Shown: positions 24,801 to 34,523 of the stretch, one piece after another
How positions within the stretch are numbered: position 1 is the first letter of the stretch
How the letters are laid out: each line of letters opens with the position of its first letter
NCBI GenBank assembly: GCA_020086605.1
Contig: JACBWW010000022.1
Location: 4,888,512 to 4,952,511 of the forward strand
Direction: 5' to 3'
From: Lanius collurio
Taxonomy: Eukaryota > Chordata > Aves > Passeriformes > Laniidae
DNA: 64,000 nucleotides
Program-made: the position numbers and the translations under genes
Notes under the pieces: generated by a model
Told to the model about the DNA's origin: nothing
The model's database searches: none
What the model saw: only the letters and a program-made list of their open reading frames with translations

Positions 24801-27800
24801 AGGGAGCAGTCCTGTCTGCACCACACTCCTGGTACCATGCTTGGTGCTGCCAGCTGCATGCTGACCTTGGACACCCTGCCTGAACTGGGATTCCCCTGGA
24901 AAAGTGCTCAGTAATTCCACAGTAGGGATAGTTGCCACAGCTTGATAATGCTTACTAGCATCAAAGTTCTTATGAAGGAGCAGTGTCTATTGCTGGATAA
25001 CCGGTCATGGTCTTCACATGTTACTGGTGTGGGAGGTGGGAATGTGGTATCTGCTTAAGGTTACAGTGGGAAAGCACAGTCAAAACAGGATTAGAATGCT
25101 GGATTGCTGGTTTAGAGCTGGTTCACTGGACTGTGAACCTACTTTAGATTAGTCTTGAATTTTAAATAAGTAATTGCTTAAATAAACTTCAGGAGATAAA
25201 TTCTCAACACTTCAGTTTTTATCTGGCATTGCTTATTTATGTTGATGTTTTTCTGTTTAAATATTTTTGTTTATCCTTAACAAATTTTAAAAGTAAACTA
25301 AAGTCAATATTAAGTTCATCCTTTTAGTGCCATTAAAAATGAAGCTTTAGGTGATTGTAATTTCTTTAAATTGTAGTGACCATGAATACAGAGCATTTGC
25401 TGTGCTTTGAACATCTCTTAGACATAAGTTCTGAATAATGCAAGGGCTCTTTGAATTCCTCTTTTACAGTACTATGCTTACTGCTGTATATTGGGGTTTA
25501 TAGCCTGCTCGGTGTTCCTTCAAATGAGCTTCGAACTCAAAGTTCTCCTCCTGTCCATTGCTGTGACTGTCTACCTCATCATCTTTAATACCCTTCAGCA
25601 CAAAGACTTCTATGGCAACAGTACCAGGTGCACTGTAAAGTTTCTTATCCTTTAATGCTTCATTTAAGGAGGTGTTCAATTTTTGTGCACTTACTGGAAT
25701 ACTGCAATATCAAAATCATGTGAGCCAGACTTTGCAAACTTTTCTATAAAGTTAACAACATGGAAATCACATTAGACCATTTCAGCTTCTTTTTTTTTAA
25801 TTTTTCTTTTTAAACAAGGTGTGTGTTTGCTGAAAAAATTCTGTAATGTGGCTTCTGACATCCCTGGAAGCCTTGGATTGCATTAAGGACTAGGAAGTAG
25901 AATATTAATATCATAATAAGGTTGATCTTCTGTTAAGTTATGAAGAAAAGTCTTGCTAAAAGTCTGAGGCTCAAGCTGCGCTTGTGAGACCTTGGTAGTG
26001 AACAGGATGATGAACTCTACAGGTACTAACCTAAGTGCAGATATTTTGAAAAATAACAACAATTTACCTGATCTAATTGCAGAAACTGAAAGTACTGGAG
26101 AGAAATCACATGCAAAGGTTTTAGTGTTAATTTTTAAGTCTTTCTCAGATTCCTCAGCATGGTTTCATAGCTGAAGATTAGAAAAAGCTTATTTTGCAGG
26201 GGCTGTAACCTGTTAGCACACCTTAAAAAAGCTTGTGTGAACTTAATCGTTCATATGATGAGAATTTAGTTTGCATTTGTGAAAATTAATAGATGTGGTA
26301 AGACTGATCTTACTATGAAAAATGATACAGATACAGGGATGATTTTACTGCTGTCTTTATCTTAGAAATTCAGATTTTTAATTTGTTATAGTCTTTCACA
26401 AATAAGAGAGTTTCTTTTCCTACCTCAAGGTTTTGTTGGCTGTGTTTCTGTAGTATGGTGTGGGGTGGAAGCTGAAACTGGTGGAAATTAAGATGGCTCC
26501 ATTAAGATAAAGCCATGTTTACTTGAACATCTCACTACAACAGCTACTGAACAAGGTTTCAGCACCCAGTGTGCCCTGATGTGAAATGAGTCATTCCGTG
26601 TATTGGACTGAAATACATGGATATTCCTTTCCCATTGTTAGGACAGGACCTGTCCCCAGCCAGCCACTGGCACAAACACACGGTGACACTGTGGTGCCAG
26701 TGTGAACAAACACCCTTTTCCCCTCACCTCCTACCCCAGCTCTCCATTGTGCAGATTTTCTTTAAAGCATACAGATGACTTCGTATTGCTTTCTTATTTT
26801 CAGGTTTTTCATCAAAGAGCCAAGGATAATGACTAACTTATATCTGGTTCTGTTTTATATAACCCTGGTTTTACTTGCAAAACAGGTATGTATTTAAAAT
26901 GCAATCGCGTAGCTCCTTTACTTGCAGCAAGCTGATTTAAATGAAATGGAAAAGTTTTGTTCCTGGAAATTGTGCTTCAAATTAGTATATATTATCTTTT
27001 TTTAATATTCTGGTCTTGCAGATAACATACTTGTAATTAGTTATTGGTAATGCAAAAATTTTTACTGTGAAAGAATGGGAATGTTTTTCTAGTTTTCAAC
27101 AGTGTCTGCATCACAGATGTGAGAACTTCCTGGTTCTTCCAGATTTGATCTATCTGTGTTTATTTATATATCAGTATTCATTCCAAATCAACATAGCAAT
27201 TCAAGATAAAAATAATCATCATATTATTAAAGTGTCATTTTGGTAAATACACCTGATGGTAACAAATGATATTTGGTCTTAGTAGCTGCTTCATATTTTT
27301 CTGACCTTTGCTCTCTAAGCACATTTTTCATAACTATATAGACCCAAAAGGCCTTGAAGAAAGTATTGCTACTACACTTCTTGAGAAAATATTTTTCAGC
27401 GAGTTATTTTATGGATTTAATTTATCATATTTGGTCTCTGCAGATTGACTATTACTGTCGACTGGATTGTCTGTGGAAGAATAAGTTTAAAAAAGAACAT
27501 GAACAATTTGAAACTATGGAGAATGTTAACAGGCTTTTGCTGGAAAATGTACTTCCAGCACATGTTGCTGCATATTTCATTGGAGAAAAACGAAATGAGG
27601 TGTGTTGAGTCTCTCCTATGTGAAGGACAGCAAATTGGACTTCTGTGATATATGTAATACATGATGTGAAAAAGAACAGAATATAAACTTCTGCAATCTT
27701 TGCCTCTTGTTTGTATTCTAAGACCTTTGTAAACTCGAGAACCTGTTAACCTGATGGCCTCAGACAAATGCAAACTTTTAGTGCCAGTCACTGAATTCTG

Positions 27801-30616
27801 TTCTCAGAATTTGGCAAATATTTAAACGAGATTTACTGCTTTCCAAAGCCTGTATTTTACCAGAGGATAGGTCATAGTTTTTAGAGAAATTAGCTGAGGA
27901 ACAGGTACTATCTCCCAGAGATTATTCACTAATAATGACTTTTTTTTCCAAAGAAAACTCATTCTGCCAGCCTGTCATCACAGTGAACAGTGCTGTGTCT
28001 CAGAAGATTGGCAGTGTCCAAGTAGATGAAAACCTTTAAGATATCTTTAAGGAATATCAGCTTTTCCTTAGGCAAATCCACTTTGTTAATGTTTCTGATA
28101 GAATAAGAGATGTCTGACTTCATAGGAAAGCTGTAATTTGATTACTGGTTACAGACAATTGTCATGAGTGTGAGTACTTGTGGGGGAACATGGCTGCTGA
28201 CCATGTGGGTTTCTGTTTTCCTTTAGGACTGGTACCATCAATCCTATGACTGTGTCTGTGTCATGTTTGCATCAGTACCAGATTTTAAGGTGTTTTACAC
28301 TGAATGTGATGTCAATAAAGAAGGCCTGGAATGCCTGCGGCTGTTAAATGAAATCATTGCTGATTTTGATGAGGTAATTAAGTTTCTGTCAAAAATGCAC
28401 TGGATTACATATTTACTGCAAAATAATTGTTTCACTAGATCTCTGAGCATTAGAGGGGGAAAACCATTTTTATGCCAAACTTATATTCTGACTTCAGTCT
28501 TGCAGTCTTGAAAGATATATTCCCATCTGGTTGGGATTTCCAAGTACATGATCTAATCCATTAGAAGTATAGTTTAAAAGTCCTGAATTTAAAGACTTTA
28601 TTTCAGTACTTCAGTGCTTTTATTTCTCCTGTGAGTGGGTAGAGCAAAACTGTGAAACTAATTCTGTTTTATCTGATCTTCATGTGAGTGATAGTATTGC
28701 TAGAGATGTTTAATGCAAATTGTAGACAGTATAAAATTCTGGTTAAATACACTGAAATATGGTATTAAAGTCTCAAGTTTTTTGTTTTCTTTCTATTCAA
28801 ACAGCTCTTGTTAAAACCTAAATTTAGCGGTGTTGAAAAAATAAAAACAATTGGAAGCACTTACATGGCAGCAGCTGGTCTCAGTGTTACACCAGGCCAA
28901 GAGAACAATCAGGTACGTTGGCTCTCAATCTGCCTTCAGTATTCTGTGGTGCAAAGCTGTGATCAAAGTAACAAAATGTAACCTAATACAAAAAAGTAAA
29001 TCATGAACGGTGGCTTCCTGAAATGTGGAAAAAGTTGACAAGAGTGTATTGCCTCCTGCTGAATTCACTATTTATCTCTTAGGTTCATTTTATTTCCAAA
29101 GCAGGTATTAAGTCTGTAATCCCAGCATACTTCCTTACATCTTTCATCTTTGATTCCAGTAGTTTAACATTCCTAGATGCATAACAGAAGGGCTCTAATA
29201 ATAGGGCAGTGAAAGAATGGGAGCCAAAGGAAGGGCCATCTCAGAACTGGACAGTAGGCTTTTTGTGATACCTGAGAACTGGCACAGAAAGAGAATCTGA
29301 AGTGCCACGTTAGGTCTGAAACTGTCACCCGGAAGAATTTCTCTGGCTCATTTTCAGTATTGCAGCTTTCTGTATGACATTAAGATGCATATAATAATAC
29401 ACCCAAAATATGTAAAATTAAAGCTGAAATCCCAAAGGACAGACTTTAATTTGTTATAATTAAAGTCTGATATAATTGTTATTTCACGCTTGTTGCCTCA
29501 CAGCCATCCCAGTTGAATTTAATGGAGTTTTGAAAGTCTGCAGTTACAAGGATGAGTGGTCTCATCCTTATAAACACTCCAGGTCACTACCAGTACTGCT
29601 TTGGAATAGCAGCCTGACACAGCCTTCCATGTTGTAATTTGATGATTACTATGTGTTATGACTTGCACAGGACAGGGAAAGGCAGCACGCTCACATTGGG
29701 ATTATGGTGGAGTATGGAATTGCCCTGATGAGTAAACTGGATGGCATCAACCGTCATTCCTTTAACAATTTCCGCCTACGTGTTGGTAAGTTCTGCTTGT
29801 GGAGAACGTGAACTCAACAGCTCAGACAAGTGAAAAATGAAGTAGGATGATGTAGGTCCAAGTGCTGAATAGCCAAAGGCAGGAGTGTCTGGTCAGCTTT
29901 TCAGACAGGCCAGGCTCCTCCACAGATGGGCTTTTCTCATCACTGGAGGGAGCAGCAGGAAGAGTGCAGCTGGATGAACTTGGAGGAAATGAAAGGTACA
30001 GATGAAGAGTGATGTACCCTGTTAGTGTTACTGTTGACTAGACAGTATTGTCATTACAATGCTTATTTCTATATATTAAAAGTAGAAGAGAAAGTACTGA
30101 TTGCCAAAAAGGTGTTGCAGAGTTAAGTTTTGGGATGTTTTTTTTCCCCCTGAAGCTACAGCTATCAATGAAGCTGAAGTCACATCACTTCCTTCCTCAG
30201 TAGTAACTCCTGCTTGTGTTTGTGCAGGGATCAATCACGGCCCAGTGATTGCCGGCGTGATCGGTGCCCGGAAGCCCCAGTATGATATTTGGGGCAACAC
30301 TGTTAATGTTGCGAGCCGAATGGAGAGTACGGGGGAACTTGGCAAGATCCAGGTAAATGTATGAGCCTTGCAATGTCTAAGGCATTAGTTCTAATTGGTT
30401 GTGGGATTTTGCTTTAATGTGAATAATCAGAAAAATTTGACAAGAGTTTCTTGTTCTTTTCACACAAAGGTCACAGAAGAAACAAGCAAAATACTACAGG
30501 AGCTGGGATACTCATGTGAATGTAGGGGACTCATCAATGTCAAAGGCAAGGGAGAACTCAGGACTTACTTTGTTTGCACTGAGACAGCCAAATTCCAAGG
30601 CCTCGGACTGAACTGA
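645..30616 (+). CDS. ADCY7: ADCY7, adenylyl cyclase type 7 (25 spliced coding exons, 1057 aa)
   Basis: Membrane adenylyl cyclase that converts ATP to cAMP and pyrophosphate downstream of G-protein-coupled receptors; the AC2/4/7 subfamily responds to Gs-alpha and G-beta-gamma (family knowledge). The protein was rebuilt exon by exon and all phases close. Residues 1-229 hold a short N-terminus and six hydrophobic helices. Residues about 230-456 form C1, with metal-binding Asp284 (in ADIVGF) and Asp328 (in ILGDCYY), 44 residues apart as in AC5. Residues 457-584 are the linker C1b, 585-792 the second six-helix block, and 793-1057 C2. C2 carries Lys907 (KIKTIG), Asp987, Asn994 and Arg998 ([14 protein letters not shown]) and Lys1034, with the same spacing as the AC2 residues. 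Close matches to human ADCY7 (for example the C1b segment around [19 protein letters not shown]) separate it from AC2 and AC4. The start is the ATG at 645 (A at -3), which gives MPAKGKYF as in human. No frameshift or stop was found. Confidence 0.97.
1281..1302. repeat. Poly-T tract (22 bp)
   Basis: Uninterrupted T homopolymer in ADCY7 intron 1, following a T-rich stretch. No adjoining retroelement body was recognised. Confidence 0.9.
2095..2295 (+). CDS. ADCY7: ADCY7 coding exon 2 (residues 58-124)
   Basis: 67 codons covering transmembrane helices 2 and 3 ([35 protein letters not shown]), ending DYQLWEQ. The long T-rich tract before TTTTGCAG and donor GTAAGT fit well. Phase 0 at both ends. 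Confidence 0.96.
4323..4487 (+). CDS. ADCY7: ADCY7 coding exon 3 (residues 125-179)
   Basis: 55 codons, beginning [17 protein letters not shown] and MRGAV, which is strongly conserved with human ADCY7. Holds transmembrane helices 4 and 5. Acceptor CCAAAG, donor GTAAGG, phase 0. Confidence 0.96.
5288..5437 (+). CDS. ADCY7: ADCY7 coding exon 4 (residues 180-229)
   Basis: 50 codons: [19 protein letters not shown] (helix 6) followed by the basic amphipathic segment leading into C1 (KLKVEKRQQ). Donor GTGAGT, phase 0. Confidence 0.97.
7239..7282. repeat. Perfect inverted repeat, 19-bp arms, 6-nt loop (ADCY7 intron 4)
   Basis: Arms 7239-7257 and 7264-7282 are exact reverse complements around loop CTTTTC. 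It would form a stable hairpin in RNA or a cruciform in DNA. Pairing weakens immediately outside the arms. It does not match a transposon end that I recognise. Confidence 0.85.
7702..7850 (+). CDS. ADCY7: ADCY7 coding exon 5 (residues 230-279, start of C1)
   Basis: Opens with [17 protein letters not shown], the signature just before the C1 cyclase homology domain, and ends [11 protein letters not shown]. Donor GTAAGT, phase 2; the split codon encodes Ser279. Confidence 0.97.
8156..8267 (+). CDS. ADCY7: ADCY7 coding exon 6 (C1, first metal aspartate)
   Basis: Encodes [14 protein letters not shown] with Asp284, the first Mg2+-binding residue, then [13 protein letters not shown]. Acceptor TCTAG, donor GTAGGT. 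Confidence 0.98.
10595..10722 (+). CDS. ADCY7: ADCY7 coding exon 7 (C1, second metal aspartate)
   Basis: Encodes [17 protein letters not shown] with Asp328, the second metal-binding residue of C1. Ends within a Lys codon, AA|G, at donor GTAAGT. Confidence 0.98.
10958..11116 (+). CDS. ADCY7: ADCY7 coding exon 8 (C1 core, CpG-dense)
   Basis: Encodes the C1 core [40 protein letters not shown]. About 15 CpG in 159 bp, in strong contrast to the AT-rich introns on both sides. Acceptor TCCCCAG, donor GTGAGG, phase 2. Confidence 0.98.
11854..11872. repeat. (CTTT)n microsatellite
   Basis: Four to five copies of CTTT in ADCY7 intron 8. Confidence 0.85.
14511..14643 (+). CDS. ADCY7: ADCY7 coding exon 9 (end of C1a)
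   Basis: Encodes [19 protein letters not shown] and the C1a end [11 protein letters not shown]. Acceptor GTTCTCAG, donor GTATGT, phase 0. The preceding 3.4 kb intron is one of the longest in the gene. Confidence 0.97.
15947..16132 (+). CDS. ADCY7: ADCY7 coding exon 10 (C1b, residues 457-518)
   Basis: 62 codons. The middle, [19 protein letters not shown], followed by [13 protein letters not shown], matches human ADCY7 almost exactly, while the flanks ([12 protein letters not shown] and [10 protein letters not shown]) diverge. About 17 CpG in 186 bp. Acceptor CTGTTAG, donor GTGAGG, phase 0. Confidence 0.97.
17018..17061 (+). CDS. ADCY7: ADCY7 coding exon 11 (44-nt microexon)
   Basis: Encodes [14 protein letters not shown] plus two bases; RQRTSDR aligns with human RHRRTPDR before the serine-rich C1b segment. 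Acceptor TATTTAG is good. The donor GTTTGT is weak; an alternative donor GTACCT at 17071 would add three in-frame residues. Assigned from phase and homology. Confidence 0.8.
17703..17783 (+). CDS. ADCY7: ADCY7 coding exon 12 (C1b)
   Basis: Encodes [20 protein letters not shown], then EGLSST, matching the human C1b segment before the second membrane block. Acceptor CATCCTCAG, donor GTATGC, phase 2. Confidence 0.95.
18805..18877 (+). CDS. ADCY7: ADCY7 coding exon 13 (end of C1b, tandem donor)
   Basis: Encodes [20 protein letters not shown], then EKE, aligning with human CCSKSDDFYTFGSIFLEKGF. The in-frame donor is GTTGGT at 18878. A closer match to consensus, GTAAGA, begins only 4 nt later at 18882 but would shift the frame. 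The in-frame choice is made because exon 14 opens in phase 0. Confidence 0.88.
19691..19788 (+). CDS. ADCY7: ADCY7 coding exon 14 (helix 7)
   Basis: Encodes [18 protein letters not shown] and the first helix of the second membrane block ([14 protein letters not shown]). Acceptor CTTTCAG; donor GTAAGT splits a Lys codon. Confidence 0.95.
20403..20487 (+). CDS. ADCY7: ADCY7 coding exon 15 (helix 8)
   Basis: Encodes [20 protein letters not shown], then VCFAEKCL, matching human RTAALGVSFGLV. A single transmembrane helix. Donor GTAAGT, phase 0. Confidence 0.95.
21364..21450. repeat. TA/TATG-rich microsatellite
   Basis: Alternating TA runs interspersed with GTATG, GGTGTG and GGATTT units over about 85 bp in ADCY7 intron 15; compound and interrupted, so probably old and polymorphic. 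Confidence 0.85.
22072..22209 (+). CDS. ADCY7: ADCY7 coding exon 16 (helix 9)
   Basis: 46 codons: a Cys-containing intracellular turn ([20 protein letters not shown]), then the hydrophobic helix [19 protein letters not shown]. Donor GTAAGT, phase 0. Confidence 0.95.
23327..23389 (+). CDS. ADCY7: ADCY7 coding exon 17 (N-glycosylated loop)
   Basis: 21 codons ([21 protein letters not shown]), assigned by phase and position as the extracellular loop between helices 9 and 10. The NFT sequon is at Asn700. The loop is shorter than and unlike human, so only the sequon and Cys support it. Acceptor ATCAAG lies after a long T/C tract; donor GTGAGT. Confidence 0.82.
23452..23515 (-). mobile_element. CR1 LINE 3'-end fragment
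   Basis: Begins TAGAATCATAGAATG and continues GGGTCAGAAGGGACCCACA, GGATCATTAAAGTC, the reverse complement of the avian CR1 3' terminus. Short and diverged, in ADCY7 intron 17, opposite to the gene. Confidence 0.8.
25470..25627 (+). CDS. ADCY7: ADCY7 coding exon 18 (helices 10-11)
   Basis: Encodes [20 protein letters not shown] and [17 protein letters not shown], which is clearly homologous to human ADCY7, then a loop with sequon NST at Asn762. Acceptor TTTTACAG, donor GTGCAC, phase 2. Confidence 0.95.
26804..26885 (+). CDS. ADCY7: ADCY7 coding exon 19 (helix 12)
   Basis: Encodes [20 protein letters not shown], then LVLLAKQ, the last transmembrane helix. The [12 protein letters not shown] motif matches human. 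Acceptor TTTTCAG, donor GTATGT, phase 0. Confidence 0.95.
27444..27599 (+). CDS. ADCY7: ADCY7 coding exon 20 (start of C2)
   Basis: 52 codons: [20 protein letters not shown], then [24 protein letters not shown] sequence, nearly identical to human at the entry to C2. Acceptor TCTGCAG, donor GTGTGT, phase 0. Confidence 0.98.
28227..28373 (+). CDS. ADCY7: ADCY7 coding exon 21 (C2)
   Basis: 49 codons: [20 protein letters not shown], then [20 protein letters not shown]; essentially identical to human C2. Donor GTAATT, phase 0. Confidence 0.98.
28805..28912 (+). CDS. ADCY7: ADCY7 coding exon 22 (C2, ATP-binding lysine)
   Basis: 36 codons: [20 protein letters not shown], then MAAAGLSV. Lys907 in KIKTIG is the adenine-contacting Lys of the C2 site by alignment to AC2. 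Donor GTACGT, phase 0. Confidence 0.98.
29440..29469. repeat. Perfect inverted repeat, 12-bp arms (ADCY7 intron 22)
   Basis: Arms 29440-29451 and 29458-29469 (CAGACTTTAATT and its complement) flank a 6-nt AT-rich loop. AT-rich and shorter than the intron 4 hairpin, so chance is more likely. Confidence 0.75.
29671..29785 (+). CDS. ADCY7: ADCY7 coding exon 23 (C2)
   Basis: Encodes [20 protein letters not shown], then [15 protein letters not shown]. Acceptor TTGCACAG, donor GTAAGT, phase 1. Confidence 0.97.
30228..30352 (+). CDS. ADCY7: ADCY7 coding exon 24 (C2 catalytic Asn/Arg)
   Basis: Encodes [20 protein letters not shown], then [20 protein letters not shown]. Holds Asp987 (adenine contact), Asn994 and Arg998 (transition-state residues). 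Acceptor TTGTGCAG, donor GTAAAT. Confidence 0.98.
30470..30616 (+). CDS. ADCY7: ADCY7 coding exon 25 (C2 end and stop)
   Basis: 48 codons plus TGA. Encodes [20 protein letters not shown] with the phosphate-binding Lys1034, and ends AKFQGLGLN exactly as in human. Confidence 0.98.
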   Translation, partial: VTEETSKILQELGYSCECRGLINVKGKGELRTYFVCTETAKFQGLGLN

Positions 30617-30759
30617 GGCTACAATGAACCAAAATAGACTTAGATCTGCCTCCCTTCTGTGAAGATGTAGAATTTCCCTCCTTATGTGAAGGACTTTATT
30701 CTAAAAATATGTATATACTGTTCCTATCTCTTCTACATCTCAAGAGAAATTTTTTTTTT

Positions 30760-30765
30760 AATAAA
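30760..30765 (+). promoter_or_regulatory. Candidate proximal ADCY7 polyadenylation signal
   Basis: AATAAA 144 nt after the ADCY7 stop codon, preceded by a T run. Confidence 0.5.
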
Positions 30766-33236
30766 GAAGAATTCTGAGAAGTTCATAAAAGATACACAAC
30801 TGTCAGTCTAAAAAAGACTCGTTTTTCCTGAAGTAATTTGAAGATTTACCTGGAATTGCCATGAAGCATTTTCAGTTACCTGCACTGGGAGTCTTAAAAG
30901 CTCTGGTGACAACACGTGTGGATGCACTGTAGAACTCATTACCACGTTAGAACATTCCATTGCCTGGTTGACACACACCTGCTTACAGTATTGTGTTTGT
31001 CCAGACACGTGCAGTGAGAGCGTGGGCACTGCAGATCCTGCCTTTAATGCTGAACAGACTTCACAGCAGAAGACAGCTGAATAATGGGAAGAGGAATGCA
31101 AGGAAACTCAAGTGTATCATGATAACTGTGCTGAGCTCTTTTGGGAAAAAACCTGAATTGCAGAAATGGGGTCACTTCACCGCCCTCGCCTCCTCCACAG
31201 CAGAACCTTGTTATGCAGATCTTTTGATGACAAGAGCTGTTCAGAAGTAACTTTCATCTTGTTCAGCGTGTTTACATTATATTACATGTTCTCCTTTGTA
31301 TTTCTCTGTAATTAGTATCTGCATGTGCATTTTGTTCAGTCATGGTAAGTCTTAAATTTTTCACTTTAAGTTTCAAAAAATACATGTGATGGTGAGGAGC
31401 ATGGGGGACAGGCTCTGACAGCAGCGGCTGTTGCTGGTCCCAGCAGAAATTCTGATTCTGTGCTGTGCTCTTGAGGGCACTTAGGGAAGAAAAAAATATT
31501 CTGTTCTGAATTGCTGGGAAGCTGAAGAACAGAATTACTAAAATAGTATTAGAAACAGTAGCAGATACTGTATAAACAGAACTGTGTCTGTGGTGGAGTT
31601 TGATTTTTTTTTTTTTTTTCTGTTTTTACTTCCACAGTTTGCCTAGCCACGGGCTGGTTTCTGTGCCTTTCAAAGGCAATGAAGTTTTTTGCATAAACTA
31701 GTTTTGAAGGTTACAAAAGGATGTATGAAAAAAATGTTCTTATAATGGAAATATTTCAGCAGAGCCCCAATACTGGAAGTATGAGTGGAGCATTCATAAC
31801 ATCTTTGTGGACTTGTGTAGATTAGTTTAGTTTGTAAGGTTTTTAAGCTGTTGGTGGCTTTTGCTACTTTCTACACTGGAATTTTTTACTTATTGCAATC
31901 TCTTGATCTGTTTTCTGTTGGTGGAGATGATAATAGTTTGTAAGGCTAACATCTTGTGCCCAATTATGTCCATTACCAAGGATGGATTCCCCCTTTCCCC
32001 ATGTATCACATGGAGTAGTGCTGGCCAGCACAGTGATTAGTGAGTCCACCACCTGTTTGGTTGAGCCTTACTCTTCTACAAACAGAGCAGCACTGCCTAA
32101 TGCTTCTGGGTTTAGTACCAACCTATCCTGGTCAAGTGTTTAAGCAGTTTAAGCATCACTGACGCTTTCTAATTACTGTGTAATTTCTACAGAACAGGAA
32201 GTGACTATATTTCAAGATAGGAACAAATGAAATATTGTCCAACTGTGGATTAAAAATTGTGCTTATAGGCTTTGTCAATTTTGTAGATCAAATCTGTGTG
32301 TAGTAAGTCCCCAACAGAAAACAGCATATAAGAAAACACCTTAATTTGAGGTTGTCTAGTTCAGGCATGGGCTCTGCTGAAGAAGGAAGTATCGTTCTCG
32401 TTGTTGTCTTAGTGCAAGTCAGTGTTGTAGTTGAATAAACCTTCAAACAGCTTTTGCTACTGTTCTGTGTTGTGTATTTGTAGCTACAGGTGCTCAGCAA
32501 GCATTTGTTTTGAGATATTTATTGTTTTATAGGACCATGCATGTGTCAAAGGCTCCTTTCAGCAGTCTTTGACGTCATGTTAGGTAAAGTGACCATTTAT
32601 CTCATTAATCTATTTTGAAAAGTGCATTATGCCTATAAAGAGAGCTGGCTCTGAAGTGCTCTTGTTCACAGAGCTACTAGACTGTAGATGTAAGTTATCT
32701 ATGAAAGAACATTTGCTGTCTGTAACAGCATTTTGAAATGCTTTTGTTTACATGATGTTGCCTGTCAGGCTGGTGACTTGTTTGGGTGTAACTTCAACCG
32801 AACCTCATTTGCAGAAATTGCAGGAAGAGCTGTAGCTTCCAAAGGGGAAGGAGTTGTGTGTGGTTGCAGGTTTAAAAGGACTGCTCAGTTGGTGTGCTGT
32901 GCACAGCCTTCTTGGGGAAGTTAAAAATTGTGTGTAATGAAAAACAGGATGACTAATTTCTCACCAGAACTGGAACTGTACAATATGAAAACTTTATTCA
33001 ACCACAGAAAAAGTTCAATTTAATGAGCAATTGTATTGAAATAATTGTTTTCAGCAGCCCTTCTGAGAGTGAACTGTGACGCTTAACACTGAGGAAACAA
33101 TCATAGTAGAAAAATCTTCCTTGCAGCATTATTTTTTTCTTAAATTGAAAAAATGGCATTGTATCTAGCTTGAAGAGCTAATAACATCTGGAACTAGGAA
33201 TCTGTTTTAAAGAACAAACTTTTGTTTTTACTATGA

Positions 33237-33242
33237 AATAAA
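33237..33242 (+). promoter_or_regulatory. Candidate distal ADCY7 polyadenylation signal
   Basis: AATAAA inside an A-rich run, followed within about 30 nt by GT-rich TGTCTGGTTTTG, a plausible downstream element. Confidence 0.4.
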
Positions 33243-33260
33243 AAACTTCTTGAAACCTGT

Positions 33261-34517
33261 CTGGTTTTGCAGTTATTTTGATGAAGATACCCATGAAAAA
33301 GAGGCATATTTTTTATAGTGCTGCAGCGTTAATGGGACCGTTTTTACTCACAAACTAAACTTGGTATTTATCTTTTTAAAAAATGTTGCCAGTAGAAAAT
33401 GCTTGGAGTGACATCCACATGTTCAACAGCTGATGAGAGATGTCAATATTTCTATCACTGGCAGCCACCTCCTGCACTATCTAAAAGGTGAGTGATGGGC
33501 AATGAGATGCTATGGAAGGAGCCAGTAAGAATTTGGTACAGTTGCCATGCATCTTGTCTTTTTCTTGACATGAAAATGATTTATATATTAATGGAAAAAT
33601 TAATTCCCTAGAGTAATAATTCAGCTGCAAGTACTTAGAACTGAAAACATTGCAGTGGTGACTATTAAGAACTCTTCTGGGATGACTGAAGCTATTAGAA
33701 AAAAACCCAGGTTGACAGAACTTTTTGGAATTTATTTTAATAATTATGAAAAGTTTAAAACCAAATGTTTCTGCAGCATTTTTAGAGAGGAAGGATGATG
33801 TTGGCTGTAAGATTGAGGGAAGAGGGTGGAATTTACAGTGCTGTTTGGCCTGCAAAATTACCTCTTAGTTCAGTTCCCTGCCACTGCAAACATCAGGGAT
33901 GGCTGAGCAGATGGAACTGGAGCACTACAGCTCATTCCTCTTGAGTCCAGGTTATACTGGAATCACAGATTAAAGAAAAGCAACATTTAAAAACAATTAA
34001 GGATGCCTATGGTAGAAGCCATGTGCAGACTCTGTGATGGTGTGAGAGTGAGGAGCACAGGGAAAAGCCTACTTGGCTGAGCCACTGGCTGCACCTGTAC
34101 CCTGACAGCAGTGCCCGAGTTCTCTGTGCCTGAGAGCTGTGCTATTGGTCTGCAGCTTTGGTGAACAGGGATCTGCCTTTTAATGTAAGGGGCTTCTAAA
34201 CATCTGCTCCTTTCTGATAAGCAAGCCTAGAATCTTTATCCAGACCCCTGTCTGGTAATACCTCTCATAATATGAAGAACTGTCTGCCTGAGTGGCTCAG
34301 AGATGACTATACTACACCCATGGGGTATTTTTACTTGCTGACAGCAGGTGGGTTTGTTAGTCTCACTTCTGGTCGTGGGTCTGAGCTTGCCCTCCAGTTT
34401 TAGTATGCTGGAAGTAGACAGCAAGGTTTCTCTAAGAGGAGATTCATCCACATTCAAAGTCTCAAAAAAGCTGAGCTTATGTTAATTCATCACACTGCAT
34501 CAGTTTTATACAAAAAG
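33261..34517. other. Gap between the convergent genes
   Basis: AT-rich unique sequence with no coding signal. It may belong to long 3' UTR isoforms of either gene (a - strand AATAAA lies at 33731-33736). Confidence 0.5.
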
Positions 34518-34523
34518 TTTATT
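34518..34523 (-). promoter_or_regulatory. Candidate BRD7 polyadenylation signal
   Basis: AATAAA on the - strand (TTTATT on +), about 420 nt after the stop codon; the nearest canonical signal. Confidence 0.55.

Larger units (their letters stand above)
816..30469 (+). other. ADCY7: ADCY7 introns 1-24
   Basis: Sizes range from 117 bp (intron 24) and 235 bp (intron 7) to about 3.4 kb (intron 8, 11117-14510). All are GT-AG and AT-rich. They hold simple repeats (poly-T at 1281; CTTT at 11854; TA-rich at 21364), two strong inverted repeats (7239-7282 and 29440-29469), a CR1 fragment in intron 17, and GC-richer unique patches at about 4780-4990 and 9540-9660. No nested gene was found. Confidence 0.8.
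30617..33260 (+). other. ADCY7: ADCY7 3' UTR and downstream sequence
   Basis: No coding signal after the stop. AATAAA occurs at 30760-30765 (just 144 nt after the stop, after a T run), 32434-32439 and 33237-33242. The first would give a very short 3' UTR; the last, one of about 2.6 kb. Which is used cannot be told from sequence alone. Contains a T-rich tract at about 31605-31620. Confidence 0.55.

Noticed and set aside
27417..27791. 124-aa open frame on -
   Set aside because: Antisense shadow of ADCY7 exon 20 and its intron.
33481..33855. 124-aa open frame on - between the two genes
   Set aside because: Low-complexity AT-rich translation with no domain or splice context; probably chance within a 3' UTR or spacer.
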